Source: Paenibacillus lentus
GTDB taxonomy: Bacteria; Bacillota; Bacilli; Paenibacillales; Paenibacillaceae
Assembly: GCF_003931855.1 (NCBI RefSeq)
Contig: NZ_CP034248.1
Location: forward strand, 930,001 to 994,000
DNA length: 64,000 bases
Direction of reading: 5' to 3'
Of this stretch, positions 53,342 through 62,252 are shown in pieces. The notes under the pieces are model-generated. The model was given only the letters and a program-made list of their open reading frames with translations. It ran no database searches and was not told the DNA's origin. The stretch's first letter is position 1; every line of letters begins with the position of its first letter. Both the position numbers and the translations under genes were made by a program.

Positions 53342-53518
53342 TTATTCCCGTGCAGCTGCACGCTCTGCTAATTCAATGGCTCTCTTAACCATATTGCCGG
53401 CATCCTTTGCCTTAATGCCTCCCCAGCCTTCCTGCTGGACGGTGTCATAGAATCCCAGATCCTTCGCAAGCTCCACTTTGAGCTCCTCCGACATTACACT
53501 GCGCCGTCTCCGCGCCAT
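53342..53518 (-). CDS. sspF: Small acid-soluble spore protein, alpha/beta-type-related (SspF)
   Basis: A 58-residue spore DNA-binding protein. The C-terminal half [12 protein letters not shown] and [14 protein letters not shown] matches SspF, a divergent alpha/beta SASP that follows veg in Bacillus. Start 53518 is set by AAGGAGGGG. A sigma-G promoter lies just upstream, so it should be made in the forespore and coat DNA there. Confidence 0.93.
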   Translation of the reverse strand: MARRRRSVMSEELKVELAKDLGFYDTVQQEGWGGIKAKDAGNMVKRAIELAERAAARE

Positions 53519-53561
53519 GGCATGCCCCTCCTTACAGGATGATGGATGTAGGAACATTCGT

Positions 53562-53590
53562 TAGTATGCACTGACTATAACCCTTCATAC
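53562..53590 (-). promoter_or_regulatory. sspF sigma-G promoter
   Basis: On the minus strand, -35 GTATG (53590-53586), 17-bp spacer, and -10 CATACTA (53568-53562), matching the sigma-G consensus; about 44 bp before the ATG. Confidence 0.8.
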
Positions 53591-53626
53591 GGCGAAATAC
53601 TTGCCAAACCGGATGCTAAAGAGACA

Positions 53627-53668
53627 AAAAAAGAAAAAAACGGCTCCGCAGGTTGCGGAAGCCGTTTG
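53627..53668 (-). terminator. veg terminator
   Basis: Stem AAACGGCTTCCGCA/TGCGGAGCCGTTT followed by TTTTTCTTTTTTT. Confidence 0.93.
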
Positions 53669-53688
53669 CTAACTAATCATGATGCTCA

Positions 53689-53967
53689 CTATTTAATATA
53701 CGTAATCCGCATCTCGTTGTCGCTGTTATCGTCACAAATCATCACTTCAACGGATTCGGTAAGTATATCGGCATAACTGTAAGACACTCGCTTAAAGGTC
53801 TGTTGCTCTTCATCCAACTTCACGATAAAGACAGATGGATATGTCTCCTCCAATACGCCGGTACGTTCGACGGTCTTACGGCGACCACCGTTTGCACGCA
53901 GCATAATTTTCTGTCCTACATAAGCGTCGAGACTATGCTTAATTTCCGACAGCGTATTTTTAGCCAT
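53689..53967 (-). CDS. veg: Veg protein
   Basis: A 92-residue conserved Firmicute protein; in B. subtilis Veg stimulates biofilm formation by acting on SinR-controlled genes. Sequence blocks [18 protein letters not shown] and [20 protein letters not shown] fit the family. Start 53967 has AAGGTGG upstream. Two consensus promoters precede it, so expression should be high. Confidence 0.95.
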   Translation of the reverse strand: MAKNTLSEIKHSLDAYVGQKIMLRANGGRRKTVERTGVLEETYPSVFIVKLDEEQQTFKRVSYSYADILTESVEVMICDDNSDNEMRITYIK

Positions 53968-53995
53968 TGCCTGTGACCACCTTCTTTCTTTGTCC

Positions 53996-54024
53996 ATTAT
54001 ACATAAAAGACGGGCGGTTGTCAA
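53996..54024 (-). promoter_or_regulatory. veg promoter P2 (consensus sigma-A)
   Basis: On the minus strand, TTGACA (54024-54019), 17 bp, TATAAT (54001-53996). Both hexamers are perfect. Confidence 0.92.
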
Positions 54025-54038
54025 ATGCAAAACAAATA

Positions 54039-54068
54039 ATTATATCAGTCCGAAAAAAGTATTGTCAA
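54039..54068 (-). promoter_or_regulatory. veg promoter P1 (consensus sigma-A)
   Basis: On the minus strand, TTGACA (54068-54063), 18 bp, TATAAT (54044-54039). It is a second perfect pair 43 bp upstream of P2. Confidence 0.9.
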
Positions 54069-54126
54069 CGATTTTTTTTTCGACATATTTCTGATCACCA
54101 AAAAAGTAGCTTAAAAATCCCAAAAA

Positions 54127-54151
54127 AACAAAAAAGCACCTAACGGTGCTA
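54127..54151 (-). terminator. yabG terminator
   Basis: Stem AGCACC/GGTGCT with GTTA loop and TTTTTTGTTTTTTT tail. Confidence 0.9.
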
Positions 54152-54181
54152 ATATAAGAAAACAAAATAATCGCGACCAGT

Positions 54182-55078
54182 TTACATGGAAGGTACTACC
54201 TTCAACGTTGCTAAATCTTTGAGCTTCGGCAGTCCGATTCGGTAGCTGCCCCGCGTCTCGATTCCGCCGACCCCTTGCGTGCCACTGATTGTATTATTTA
54301 ATATATCCATCATATTAATGGTATCACGGATAGAGGTAAAGGACATCTTCGCGGCAACATATACCGGATCCAGCGCGTGAATAAGCACGCGAGAGGGGGA
54401 ACTGGCAAAATTCGCTCCAGCTTGCAGCAATGCCTCAAAATGAGACTGGCAGGCCCCTGCAACTACAGTTAATGCATCAAAGTTACGCTCATACTGTCTT
54501 GCCGCCTGGACGGCTTCAACAAAGTGGCTGGAGTTCTTATAGCTCGTCAAATTGTAAAGATCCGCTTGCGGACGGTTCTTTAGAACGCCATCATGCCCAG
54601 TTATGACGACAATATCCGGCCGAATGCCGGGAAGCAGGCTGTATAAAGCGCTAGCCATCTGCGATTCCGTCACGTAATAGCCATGAGCGGGAACCCGCAG
54701 CTTCTCGTACAAATCAAGACTCTTCTTCAGATATCGTTCATCCCCGTCCAGATGCAGAACCTTTCCTGGAACTTCGAAATAAGACGGCTCACTCTGTGCG
54801 TACCATAATTGACTTAGAGTAGCTTGATTGCGTTCGGTTTGCTCTTGCCGATCCCGGTGCAGCCGTTTAAGCGACTCCGTGGCCTTAATGCGCGCTCTCT
54901 TCGCCTTCTCCGTTGGCGAGGCCGGATCGACCTTCACGAGATCATGTAAGGGTGCATCAGCCAATAGCCGAAATTCCGTCCCCTTGATCATAGCTTCATT
55001 ACGCTGTATACTCTCCACCCGGAATGTCACATCACCGCCGTATGATTTCCGGACGACCAAGTCTCCCAAGTTCGTCAA
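54182..55078 (-). CDS. yabG: Sporulation-specific protease YabG
   Basis: A spore coat protease of about 298 residues that processes coat proteins in the mother cell. Family blocks include GDLVVRKSYGGDVTFRV, VPGKVLHLDGDERYLKKSL, DIVVITGHDG and VAGACQSHFEALL; His in TGHD and Cys in GACQSH are plausible catalytic residues. A TTG start at 55078 is preferred because GAGGTGA lies just upstream; GTG at 55087 is the alternative. Confidence 0.94.
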   Translation of the reverse strand: MTNLGDLVVRKSYGGDVTFRVESIQRNEAMIKGTEFRLLADAPLHDLVKVDPASPTEKAKRARIKATESLKRLHRDRQEQTERNQATLSQLWYAQSEPSYFEVPGKVLHLDGDERYLKKSLDLYEKLRVPAHGYYVTESQMASALYSLLPGIRPDIVVITGHDGVLKNRPQADLYNLTSYKNSSHFVEAVQAARQYERNFDALTVVAGACQSHFEALLQAGANFASSPSRVLIHALDPVYVAAKMSFTSIRDTINMMDILNNTISGTQGVGGIETRGSYRIGLPKLKDLATLKVVPSM

Positions 55079-55095
55079 ATGAATCACCTCTACCC

Positions 55096-55123
55096 TAGGG
55101 TATGGGCGAAAGCCGGGATTGGT
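55096..55123 (-). promoter_or_regulatory. yabG sigma-K promoter
   Basis: -10 CATACCCTA (55104-55096), matching CATAnnnTA, with the -35 AC element 17 bp upstream (55123-55122). yabG is a sigma-K gene in B. subtilis. The -35 lies in the space just after rsmA. Confidence 0.65.
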
Positions 55124-55137
55124 TACTTCAATTTCTA

Positions 55138-56025
<888 letters not shown>

Positions 56026-56580
56026 TCAAACCCCTTCATCCTCCAGTTGAGCCAGCGCAGCTGCAAACTCCTCCCGGCTAATCCGAAATACGGTAAGCCG
56101 CTTATATAGCTGCTTGCCGTTACAATAACCGATACCTAGCAATTCACCGATCACACGGCGTCTCGCGGCGGCTGACGGGTGAACGATCAATCCGGCGTCT
56201 ATTAAGTCTTCCCAATCGATAAGTTTATCATCGGTCTCGGCAGGTACAGTTTCCGTATGCACACGCGCTAGCGCCTCCCGAATGGCTTCAGGAGAAGCGT
56301 TCTCCACACCGATATCACCACGGCGCGTAGCATCAGCCTCCCGTAGGAAGGCATGCTTGCAGCCGGGGACCTTGTTTGCGACGATTTTCCGGATGCGCTC
56401 CCCGGCATGGTCTGGATCGGTCAGAATGATGACCCCTCGACGCTCCTGAGCCAATGCAATTTTGCGCAGCACCGTCTCATTGACGGCCGAGCCTCCAGTT
56501 TCGATCGTATCGGCCTTTACGGCCCGCTTAACGGCGACGGTATCATCCCGTCCTTCCACGACAATGACCTCTTTGATCAT
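56026..56580 (-). CDS. rnmV: Ribonuclease M5
   Basis: A TOPRIM ribonuclease that matures 5S rRNA with ribosomal protein L18. The TOPRIM acidic motifs VVVEGRDDT and LTDPDHAGERIR are present; the C-terminal part is the rRNA-binding domain. Length 184. It is tightly coupled to rsmA. Confidence 0.96.
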   Translation of the reverse strand: MIKEVIVVEGRDDTVAVKRAVKADTIETGGSAVNETVLRKIALAQERRGVIILTDPDHAGERIRKIVANKVPGCKHAFLREADATRRGDIGVENASPEAIREALARVHTETVPAETDDKLIDWEDLIDAGLIVHPSAAARRRVIGELLGIGYCNGKQLYKRLTVFRISREEFAAALAQLEDEGV

Positions 56581-56692
56581 GAGAAATTTACCTTCTTCCT
56601 CATACGCAAAAAGAAGAGGACTTCTCCTCTTCTTTACATACCTTTTTCATTTATCTATAGTATCTTATTCCCTTTACAAAGTAAAACAGGAA

Positions 56693-57829
56693 TTAGTTCA
56701 ATTCTGGTTTATTTGGCCCGATCACATAGACGGTACGTCCTTTTTTGCGACCGAAGTTTTTTGCTGATTTCAGACTATCGAAATAAACGTCCATCTTATT
56801 GCCCTTAATGGCGCCGCCTGTATCTTCGGCTCTACGGAACCCAATGCCTTCGATATACACCCACCAGCCCATAGGTACGACGCTCTTATCCACGGCAATC
56901 GTTCTGCCTTCCGTTACACGAGTACCAGAGGCAGTCTTCGTGCCGATCCCGTCCTCCTCGGCGGAATAAGCGGTTAATGTGACGTTTTTAAGCACCTTTT
57001 TATATTTAAATGAGACGCCGCCTTTGGTTGTCGTTCCGCTGATATCCACTTGATCCTTAGTACGAGTAATATTAGCGGCAAGCACAGCCTCTGGCTTAGG
57101 CTTCGTACCGACAGCAACCACTTTATCCTGAGCCTTCTTCTCAATTTCTTTGCCCAGCCAATGCTTAGATACGAAATTTCCGTCTTCATACACTTTTTCA
57201 ACGTGATGAACAACTATTCCCTCATTGCCCTGCTGAAGCACCTTCGTCTGTCCCTTCTCCAAATTAGGATCAGAGGTCTTAATGACATTGAATGGCACTG
57301 TCTCTTTGGTCTGTACCGTATGCTTAGCTACACGTACCACTTTAATCTTGAGATCGGAAGTAACTTTACTGCTTAGCTCCGGGGTTACTTTATCATCTGG
57401 ATTCAACTTAATACCAAGCTCATTGATAATACCCTGCACACTGGATTGAGTCGTTAAATGCGATTTCGTTGCACCGTCCACGCTCACCTGGACCGGGACC
57501 GCCCTTACGATAACGATCCGATCTCCCTCTTTGAGAGAACTTTCGAGCGAACGCGATATGGTATCGCCTTGACTCAGCACGATAGAATGTTCATCCAGTA
57601 CTTGATTTACTAAAGATTTGCGGGTCTCGATCTCTTGAATCTCCCCGTCCACCACTAAATAAATGTTCTTGCTGCTGCCATTCAACCAAATTAGAATGAC
57701 GATAATCGCTGCGACAGTTAACAGAGTAACGACCGATATTTGACGTAGATTCTCATGCTTCCATCGTAATGCGTAAGACATACTGGATGAGCGCGATTCA
57801 TGGGTCTCTTCTTTCTGGAAAATGCCCAC
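56693..57829 (-). CDS. yabE: Cell-wall protein YabE with DUF348, G5 and 3D domains
   Basis: A membrane-anchored or exported wall protein of about 378 residues. An N-terminal hydrophobic helix VVTLLTVAAIIVILIWL (about 32-48) is followed by two DUF348 repeats, a G5 domain (about 190-265), and a C-terminal 3D lytic transglycosylase-like domain with LTAYSAEEDG, GRTIAVDKSVVPMG and DVYFDS. A GTG start at 57829 has AAGGAGG 7-8 nt upstream. It is an Rpf/Sps-like muralytic candidate controlled by the c-di-AMP riboswitch upstream. Confidence 0.92.
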   Translation of the reverse strand: MGIFQKEETHESRSSSMSYALRWKHENLRQISVVTLLTVAAIIVILIWLNGSSKNIYLVVDGEIQEIETRKSLVNQVLDEHSIVLSQGDTISRSLESSLKEGDRIVIVRAVPVQVSVDGATKSHLTTQSSVQGIINELGIKLNPDDKVTPELSSKVTSDLKIKVVRVAKHTVQTKETVPFNVIKTSDPNLEKGQTKVLQQGNEGIVVHHVEKVYEDGNFVSKHWLGKEIEKKAQDKVVAVGTKPKPEAVLAANITRTKDQVDISGTTTKGGVSFKYKKVLKNVTLTAYSAEEDGIGTKTASGTRVTEGRTIAVDKSVVPMGWWVYIEGIGFRRAEDTGGAIKGNKMDVYFDSLKSAKNFGRKKGRTVYVIGPNKPELN

Positions 57830-58002
57830 TTTCCGTCCTCCTTCATAGTCCCGCCCTAGGTCATGCATGATTAAATGTTGACGTGACTATTTCCGTTTTT
57901 TACGAAATGCTAGAGGTTCAGCATCCCGCATCCTGACCCAGTCTGGTCGGCATTAGTCACCTCCTGTTATAGAACAGTATGATGACCCTATTACAATTAT
58001 TC

Positions 58003-58052
58003 AAAACAAAAGAAGCCGAAAGAAAGAGTTAGAGCAACTCTTTCGTGGCTTC
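58003..58052 (-). terminator. c-di-AMP riboswitch terminator
   Basis: Stem GAAGCCACGAAAGAGTT/AACTCTTTCTTTCGGCTTC with a TTTTGTTTT tail, between the aptamer and yabE. It is the expected expression platform of an OFF switch. Confidence 0.88.
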
Positions 58053-58078
58053 CTGAAGTTCTAGGTGTAATAGGTGCA

Positions 58079-58229
58079 CGAAGTTGCCTCTCTTGACACG
58101 CTTACGAGGTTAGCTGTCGGGTTCGGACGAAGAGAGCCGCCCTTTCTCAGTTCATTCGCTCATGGCGCAATGACCTCGAATTCACCCCAAAGATCCTGCA
58201 AAGAAATCAAATACGGCAAGATGTCTTCG
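58079..58229 (-). ncRNA. c-di-AMP (ydaO/yuaA) riboswitch
   Basis: In RNA sense the conserved blocks UUGGGGUGAAU and CCGAACCCGACAGCUAACC followed by CGUAAGCG identify the ydaO-yuaA class. P1 pairs CGAAG..UUGCC (58229-58215) with GGCAA..CUUCG (58088-58079). A terminator follows, then yabE, a wall-hydrolase class often controlled by this riboswitch in Bacillales. Confidence 0.93.
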
Positions 58230-58371
58230 TTGACTGTATGAAGAATAGTTCATCAAGACCGTATCCGGTTCCCCCGTTCTCCGAAATGGAGACTCAGCGA
58301 GACTGGTTCATGGAACATGATTCGATGGCCGCCTCAATACTTCAAACTCGGCCAAATCGATCACTGAAAAG

Positions 58372-58401
58372 ATTCTATCCTGTTTTGATGCATGTTGTAA
58401 A
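58372..58401 (-). promoter_or_regulatory. yabE/riboswitch promoter (sigma-A-like)
   Basis: On the minus strand, -35 TTTACA (58401-58396), 18 bp, -10 TAGAAT (58377-58372). The start would lie about 135 nt before the aptamer. Between here and tatD (58402-58523) only an imperfect AGATTAA/TTAATCT hairpin is seen, perhaps the tatD terminator. Confidence 0.5.
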
Positions 58402-58523
58402 GGACGAATCAAGAACGTTTTCTTAAGAAAAAGGTTAAAAAAATGTAATAGACTCGGGGTTTCAGATTAAAATGTATTAATCTTTCCTGAAATCTCTTCT
58501 TTTCACCCCTTTTCCTCCCGTTT

Positions 58524-59291
58524 TCATCGTATGGAAAATCGTTCCATTGCATTTCGAGTTGTAATTTCTGCAATTTCCTGGAAGGACAACCCTTTTAATT
58601 CAGCAGCCGCTTCAGCCACTAAATGGACATAAGCGGATTCATTTCTTTTCCCGCGATAAGGATGTGGTGTCAGATATGGAGCATCCGTCTCAAGTAATAA
58701 ACGATCGATTGGTGTTTGCTTCAACACCTCTTTAGGCTGCTTTGCATTCTTGAACGTAATCGGGCCTCCGAAGGACAAGTGAAATCCCATATTTAGACAT
58801 AATTTGGCGGTTTCCCAGCTTCCCGAAAACGAATGCATTACCCCGCCGACTTCATGCGCCTTCTCTTCCCGTAAAATCCGAACCGTATCCTCATGAGCGT
58901 CACGGTTATGAATAACGATGGGCATGCCAAGCTCCCGAGCCAAACCGATTTGCTTACGAAATACGGCATGCTGCACATCCTTTGGTGATGTATCCCAATA
59001 ATAATCAAGACCGATTTCCCCAATAGCCACAACTTTCTCATGACGACACAATTCAGCAATCCAGTCCAGATCCGCTTCTTGCATCGTAATGGCATCCTGG
59101 GGATGCCAGCCGATGGCAGCGTAAATGAAATCATAGTTCTCGGCCAGCTTCATCGTGGTAGGGATCGTCTCTCGATTAAAGCCGACATTAATCATGCGCG
59201 TAATCCCCTGCTCCACCGCGCGAGCAATCGTTTCCTCCCGATCCTCGTCAAATTGCTTCGCATCCAAATGTGTATGTGTATCTATCAACAT
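58524..59291 (-). CDS. tatD: TatD-family metal-dependent deoxyribonuclease
   Basis: A 255-residue TIM-barrel hydrolase (YabD family), with the metal-binding IDTHTHLDA at the N terminus, GEIGLDYY, VIHNRDAHED, and LLETDAPYL near the end. TatD enzymes trim 3' DNA ends. In B. subtilis the gene follows metS; here the upstream neighbour is an HD protein. Confidence 0.94.
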   Translation of the reverse strand: MLIDTHTHLDAKQFDEDREETIARAVEQGITRMINVGFNRETIPTTMKLAENYDFIYAAIGWHPQDAITMQEADLDWIAELCRHEKVVAIGEIGLDYYWDTSPKDVQHAVFRKQIGLARELGMPIVIHNRDAHEDTVRILREEKAHEVGGVMHSFSGSWETAKLCLNMGFHLSFGGPITFKNAKQPKEVLKQTPIDRLLLETDAPYLTPHPYRGKRNESAYVHLVAEAAAELKGLSFQEIAEITTRNAMERFSIR

Positions 59292-59308
59292 AGCAATCTC
59301 CTCCTAAA

Positions 59309-60595
59309 TTAACGCTCCTGGCCAAAAATCTGCGACAATTCCACAGGCAGACGATGCCAAACGGCTTGCATTTTATTATGCGGATAATACAAATAAAATT
59401 TGCCCCGCTGTATGCCACTAATTGAACGAACAATATCCGAAACCTCCGATATTTCCACCAGCCGCTCCTGCTTGTCCAGCAGTAAAATTTGCTTCCCGCG
59501 AAGCTCCTCGTCAGGACGTGACACATCATAGGGCAAGTCGGTTGGAAAATCAATTTCCAAATCATATTCCGGATTTAAGCCTAATTTTCGGAATTCTTCG
59601 CGAATTTCTTTTATTTTCTCCAAATTAAACGATTCAAGTTCAACATATTTGTACAATTTGCGATCCATAAAACGGGTGCAAAGATCGGAAAGCAGAGCAT
59701 CCTCTTCATTTTTCCACTGCATAAAAGCCGTTTGAACTAAAGCTTCATCTAATAGCAAGTATTGCTCTACCGTCAAATCTGAATTGAACAATCCGGGTAA
59801 TGGTTGTGGCAGGAACGAAAACTTATACCCTTCAGCATATAATTCTTTAGCCCGCCGAAAAATTTGCCGCAAAATAATCTCTGAGCTCCGTGTCACCGGG
59901 TGGAAATAAATCTGCCAATACATTTGATAGCGGGACATTAAATAATCCTCTACGGCATGCATGCCGGTCTCCTTGACGACAACCCGTCCTTGATAAGGCC
60001 GCAGCATTCGCAATATCCGATCCATATCGATCGTCCCATAATTAACGCCCGTAAAATAAGCATCCCTAAGCAAATAATCCATTCGATCAGCATCAAGCGG
60101 GCTAGTCACTAAGTTAACAACAATTTCATTAGCATAATCCTTCCGAATGACTGAGGCCACTTTTTCCGGAAAATCCTCACCCATTCGCTTCAGCACCTGC
60201 CCTACTTCTGTATCTCCCAGCAAAATACGGCAGGTCCAATCTTCATGATTCATCTCAAATGCTTGTTCAATAGAGTGAGAGAAGGGACCGTGACCCAAAT
60301 CATGCAGTAGTGCTGCACATAAAGCAACAAGACGTTCCCCTTGAGGCCAATCCGGATAATTATTTCTTTCAAACTGAGAAATGATTCGTCGCGTGATCTC
60401 ATATACTCCTAAAGAATGAGAGAATCGGCTGTGCTCTGCCCCATGGAAGGTTAGATAGGAGGTGCCTAGCTGACGGATCCGACGAAGCCGTTGAAATTCC
60501 TTCGTATTAATAAGTAACCAGATCAATTCATCCTGAACATGAATATAATTATGTACAGGATCTTTGAATACCTTTTCTTCGCGAAGGTTATGCAT
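59309..60595 (-). CDS. HD-domain phosphohydrolase, YwfO-like
   Basis: A 428-residue protein of the dGTPase-related HD superfamily. Metal ligands are in EHSRFSHSLGVYE and LLHDLGHGPFSHSIE (HD at about 98), with the later aspartate in LDADRMDYLLRDAYFTG. Relatives hydrolyse (d)NTPs. Two Spo0A boxes lie 57-86 bp upstream, in the gap to divergent abrB. It takes the place of metS in B. subtilis. Confidence 0.88.
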   Translation of the reverse strand: MHNLREEKVFKDPVHNYIHVQDELIWLLINTKEFQRLRRIRQLGTSYLTFHGAEHSRFSHSLGVYEITRRIISQFERNNYPDWPQGERLVALCAALLHDLGHGPFSHSIEQAFEMNHEDWTCRILLGDTEVGQVLKRMGEDFPEKVASVIRKDYANEIVVNLVTSPLDADRMDYLLRDAYFTGVNYGTIDMDRILRMLRPYQGRVVVKETGMHAVEDYLMSRYQMYWQIYFHPVTRSSEIILRQIFRRAKELYAEGYKFSFLPQPLPGLFNSDLTVEQYLLLDEALVQTAFMQWKNEEDALLSDLCTRFMDRKLYKYVELESFNLEKIKEIREEFRKLGLNPEYDLEIDFPTDLPYDVSRPDEELRGKQILLLDKQERLVEISEVSDIVRSISGIQRGKFYLYYPHNKMQAVWHRLPVELSQIFGQER

Positions 60596-60933
60596 AGTTA
60601 ATTCTCCTTGTTTTCAATTTTTTGAAACTAAAAGAATTCAACACTTTAAGTTTTGTCGAGAGATCAATATGGTTTGTCGAATTATGTCTAATATCGTCAT
60701 ATTAAGTCTTGTAAATATGTCGAATGCTTAAAAAGCCCGGTATAAAAGCGATTTTTCGATGGCCTGCATGCATTTCTGTCTTTAATTTAGTAATTTAACT
60801 GAACTCTACCATAAATAGGTTGACTGTTTTGGGAAACGTTGGTATTATAAATATCATAAAAGATAGAAGTTTGTCGAATTATGACGCTTTATAATTAAAT
60901 TCAAAATTTTTTGCGAGAGGGGTATCATCAGTC
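60596..60933. promoter_or_regulatory. Divergent regulatory region with four Spo0A boxes
   Basis: 0A boxes on the plus strand: TTTGTCGAG (60652-60660), TTTGTCGAA (60673-60681), TATGTCGAA (60716-60724) and TTTGTCGAA (60870-60878). The first two are 21 bp apart, two helical turns. The last lies just downstream of the abrB start, a position for repression by phosphorylated Spo0A. The first three may also act on the HD gene. Confidence 0.8.
60820..60848 (+). promoter_or_regulatory. abrB promoter (sigma-A)
   Basis: -35 TTGACT (60820-60825), 17 bp, -10 TATTAT (60843-60848), followed by a 0A box at about +15 to +23. Confidence 0.8.
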
Positions 60934-61188
60934 ATGATGAAATCAACAGGTATTGTTAGAAAAGTAGATGAATTAGGTCGTGTAGTTATTCCTATCGAAT
61001 TGCGCCGCACACTCGGAATCGGAGAGAAAGATGCGCTTGAAATTTATGTAGACGGTGAGCGTATTATGCTTAAAAAATACGAGCCTGCCTGCATCTTCTG
61101 TGGCAACGCTGAGAACGTAACTTACTTCAAAGGTAAAATTGTTTGCCATGAATGCCTCACAGAAATTCCAACACCTGTGACAAATTAA
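60934..61188 (+). CDS. abrB: Transition-state regulator AbrB with a zinc-ribbon-like tail
   Basis: The only confident plus-strand gene. Residues 1-50 are the AbrB swapped-hairpin DNA-binding domain (KSTGIVRKVDELGRVVIP). Unlike B. subtilis AbrB, the 34-residue tail holds CIFC and CHEC (Cys 53, 56, 71, 74), a likely zinc ribbon, instead of the usual C-terminal multimerisation domain. AbrB represses stationary-phase genes during growth and is itself repressed by Spo0A; the 0A boxes fit that circuit. A second ATG at codon 2 is also possible. Confidence 0.93.
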   Translation: MMKSTGIVRKVDELGRVVIPIELRRTLGIGEKDALEIYVDGERIMLKKYEPACIFCGNAENVTYFKGKIVCHECLTEIPTPVTN

Positions 61189-61252
61189 GAATTATAGTAT
61201 ATAATAGACTTACTGAATCTGTTAATTCTAACCTTTTTCATATCTCCTTGGT

Positions 61253-61298
61253 GCCTTCTTCGGCTTGAACCCGGCCGAATGAAGGCTCCCTTTTTTTT
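61253..61298 (+). terminator. abrB terminator
   Basis: Stem GCCTTCTTCGGC/GCCGAATGAAGGC followed by eight T residues. Confidence 0.92.
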
Positions 61299-61361
61299 CC
61301 TTTACCCTATTTTATGCATCATTTGCATGCCCAAATAGCTTGAAAACCGTTAATTCCGCTG

Positions 61362-62252
61362 TTATATCAAGGACTGATATATATCCCTCTTGGAAACCCC
61401 CCGGTCATTCGCTGCCTTCTTCATTGCCTCCTTTCGCGGCACCCCCTTCTCTTCATAATGTTTCACATGCTCAACAATGGACATAGTCTGCCACCAAGCA
61501 TTCCGTTTTTCTTTAAGCTGCTCGGGATCGGCTCCTTCCACTACAATACAGTATTCTCCCATCGGCGGATGCTGCTGAAGCCAGTCCAAGCAATCTTGAA
61601 TCGTCCCCCGAGCCATTTCTTCAAATCGTTTAGTAAGCTCACGGGCCAAGACAATCCTTCGGTTCCCCCAGGCGCTAAGCATCGACTCTAAGGTCTTGAT
61701 TAGACGATGTGGAGATTCATACAGCAATAGCGTACTCTCCTCCTCACTTTGCAATTGCAGAAGATCATCCCTCTCCCGCTGCTCCCGGGGAAGAAACCCG
61801 ATAAATTTAAATTTTTCCGTAGAAAGACCAGAGACGATTAGAGCCGATAAGGCAGCATTAGCTCCGGGAACGGGTACAACGGCTATTCCGGCCTCGATCG
61901 CTAGCCTCACAAGGTCGCTTCCAGGATCAGAAATGGCTGGCAGACCTGCATCGCTAACGAGTGCCAGGTTTTTTCCTTCTATTATAAAGCGTATAAGCTC
62001 TGGGCCGCTTGCTAGTCGATTATGATCATGGTAACTCACCAGCTTACCCGGTGTAATTTCAAAGTGGGACAGCAGCTTTCTCGTCTGTCTGGTATCCTCT
62101 GCAGCGATAATGTCCGCCTCACGCAATGTACGAACTGCACGATAAGTCATGTCCTCCAAATTACCGATAGGTGTGGCGACGAGATAGAGCGTGCCATAGG
62201 CCTCTTGATGACCTGATTGCTCCACAAAACTCTTTTGAACCTTTACACTCAT
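61362..62252 (-). CDS. rsmI: 16S rRNA 2'-O-ribose C1402 methyltransferase
   Basis: A SAM-dependent tetrapyrrole-methylase-fold enzyme (296 residues, YabC/YraL family) that methylates the ribose of C1402 in 16S rRNA. LYLVATPIGNLEDMT, AAEDTRQTRKLL and VSDAGLPAISDPG are hallmark motifs. It overlaps trmN6 by 4 bp (ATGA). Confidence 0.96.
   Translation of the reverse strand: MSVKVQKSFVEQSGHQEAYGTLYLVATPIGNLEDMTYRAVRTLREADIIAAEDTRQTRKLLSHFEITPGKLVSYHDHNRLASGPELIRFIIEGKNLALVSDAGLPAISDPGSDLVRLAIEAGIAVVPVPGANAALSALIVSGLSTEKFKFIGFLPREQRERDDLLQLQSEEESTLLLYESPHRLIKTLESMLSAWGNRRIVLARELTKRFEEMARGTIQDCLDWLQQHPPMGEYCIVVEGADPEQLKEKRNAWWQTMSIVEHVKHYEEKGVPRKEAMKKAANDRGVSKRDIYQSLI

Noticed and set aside
58238..58426. 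Plus-strand ORF of 62 codons upstream of the c-di-AMP riboswitch
   Set aside because: It is antisense to the yabE promoter and leader, with no ribosome site or conserved sequence.
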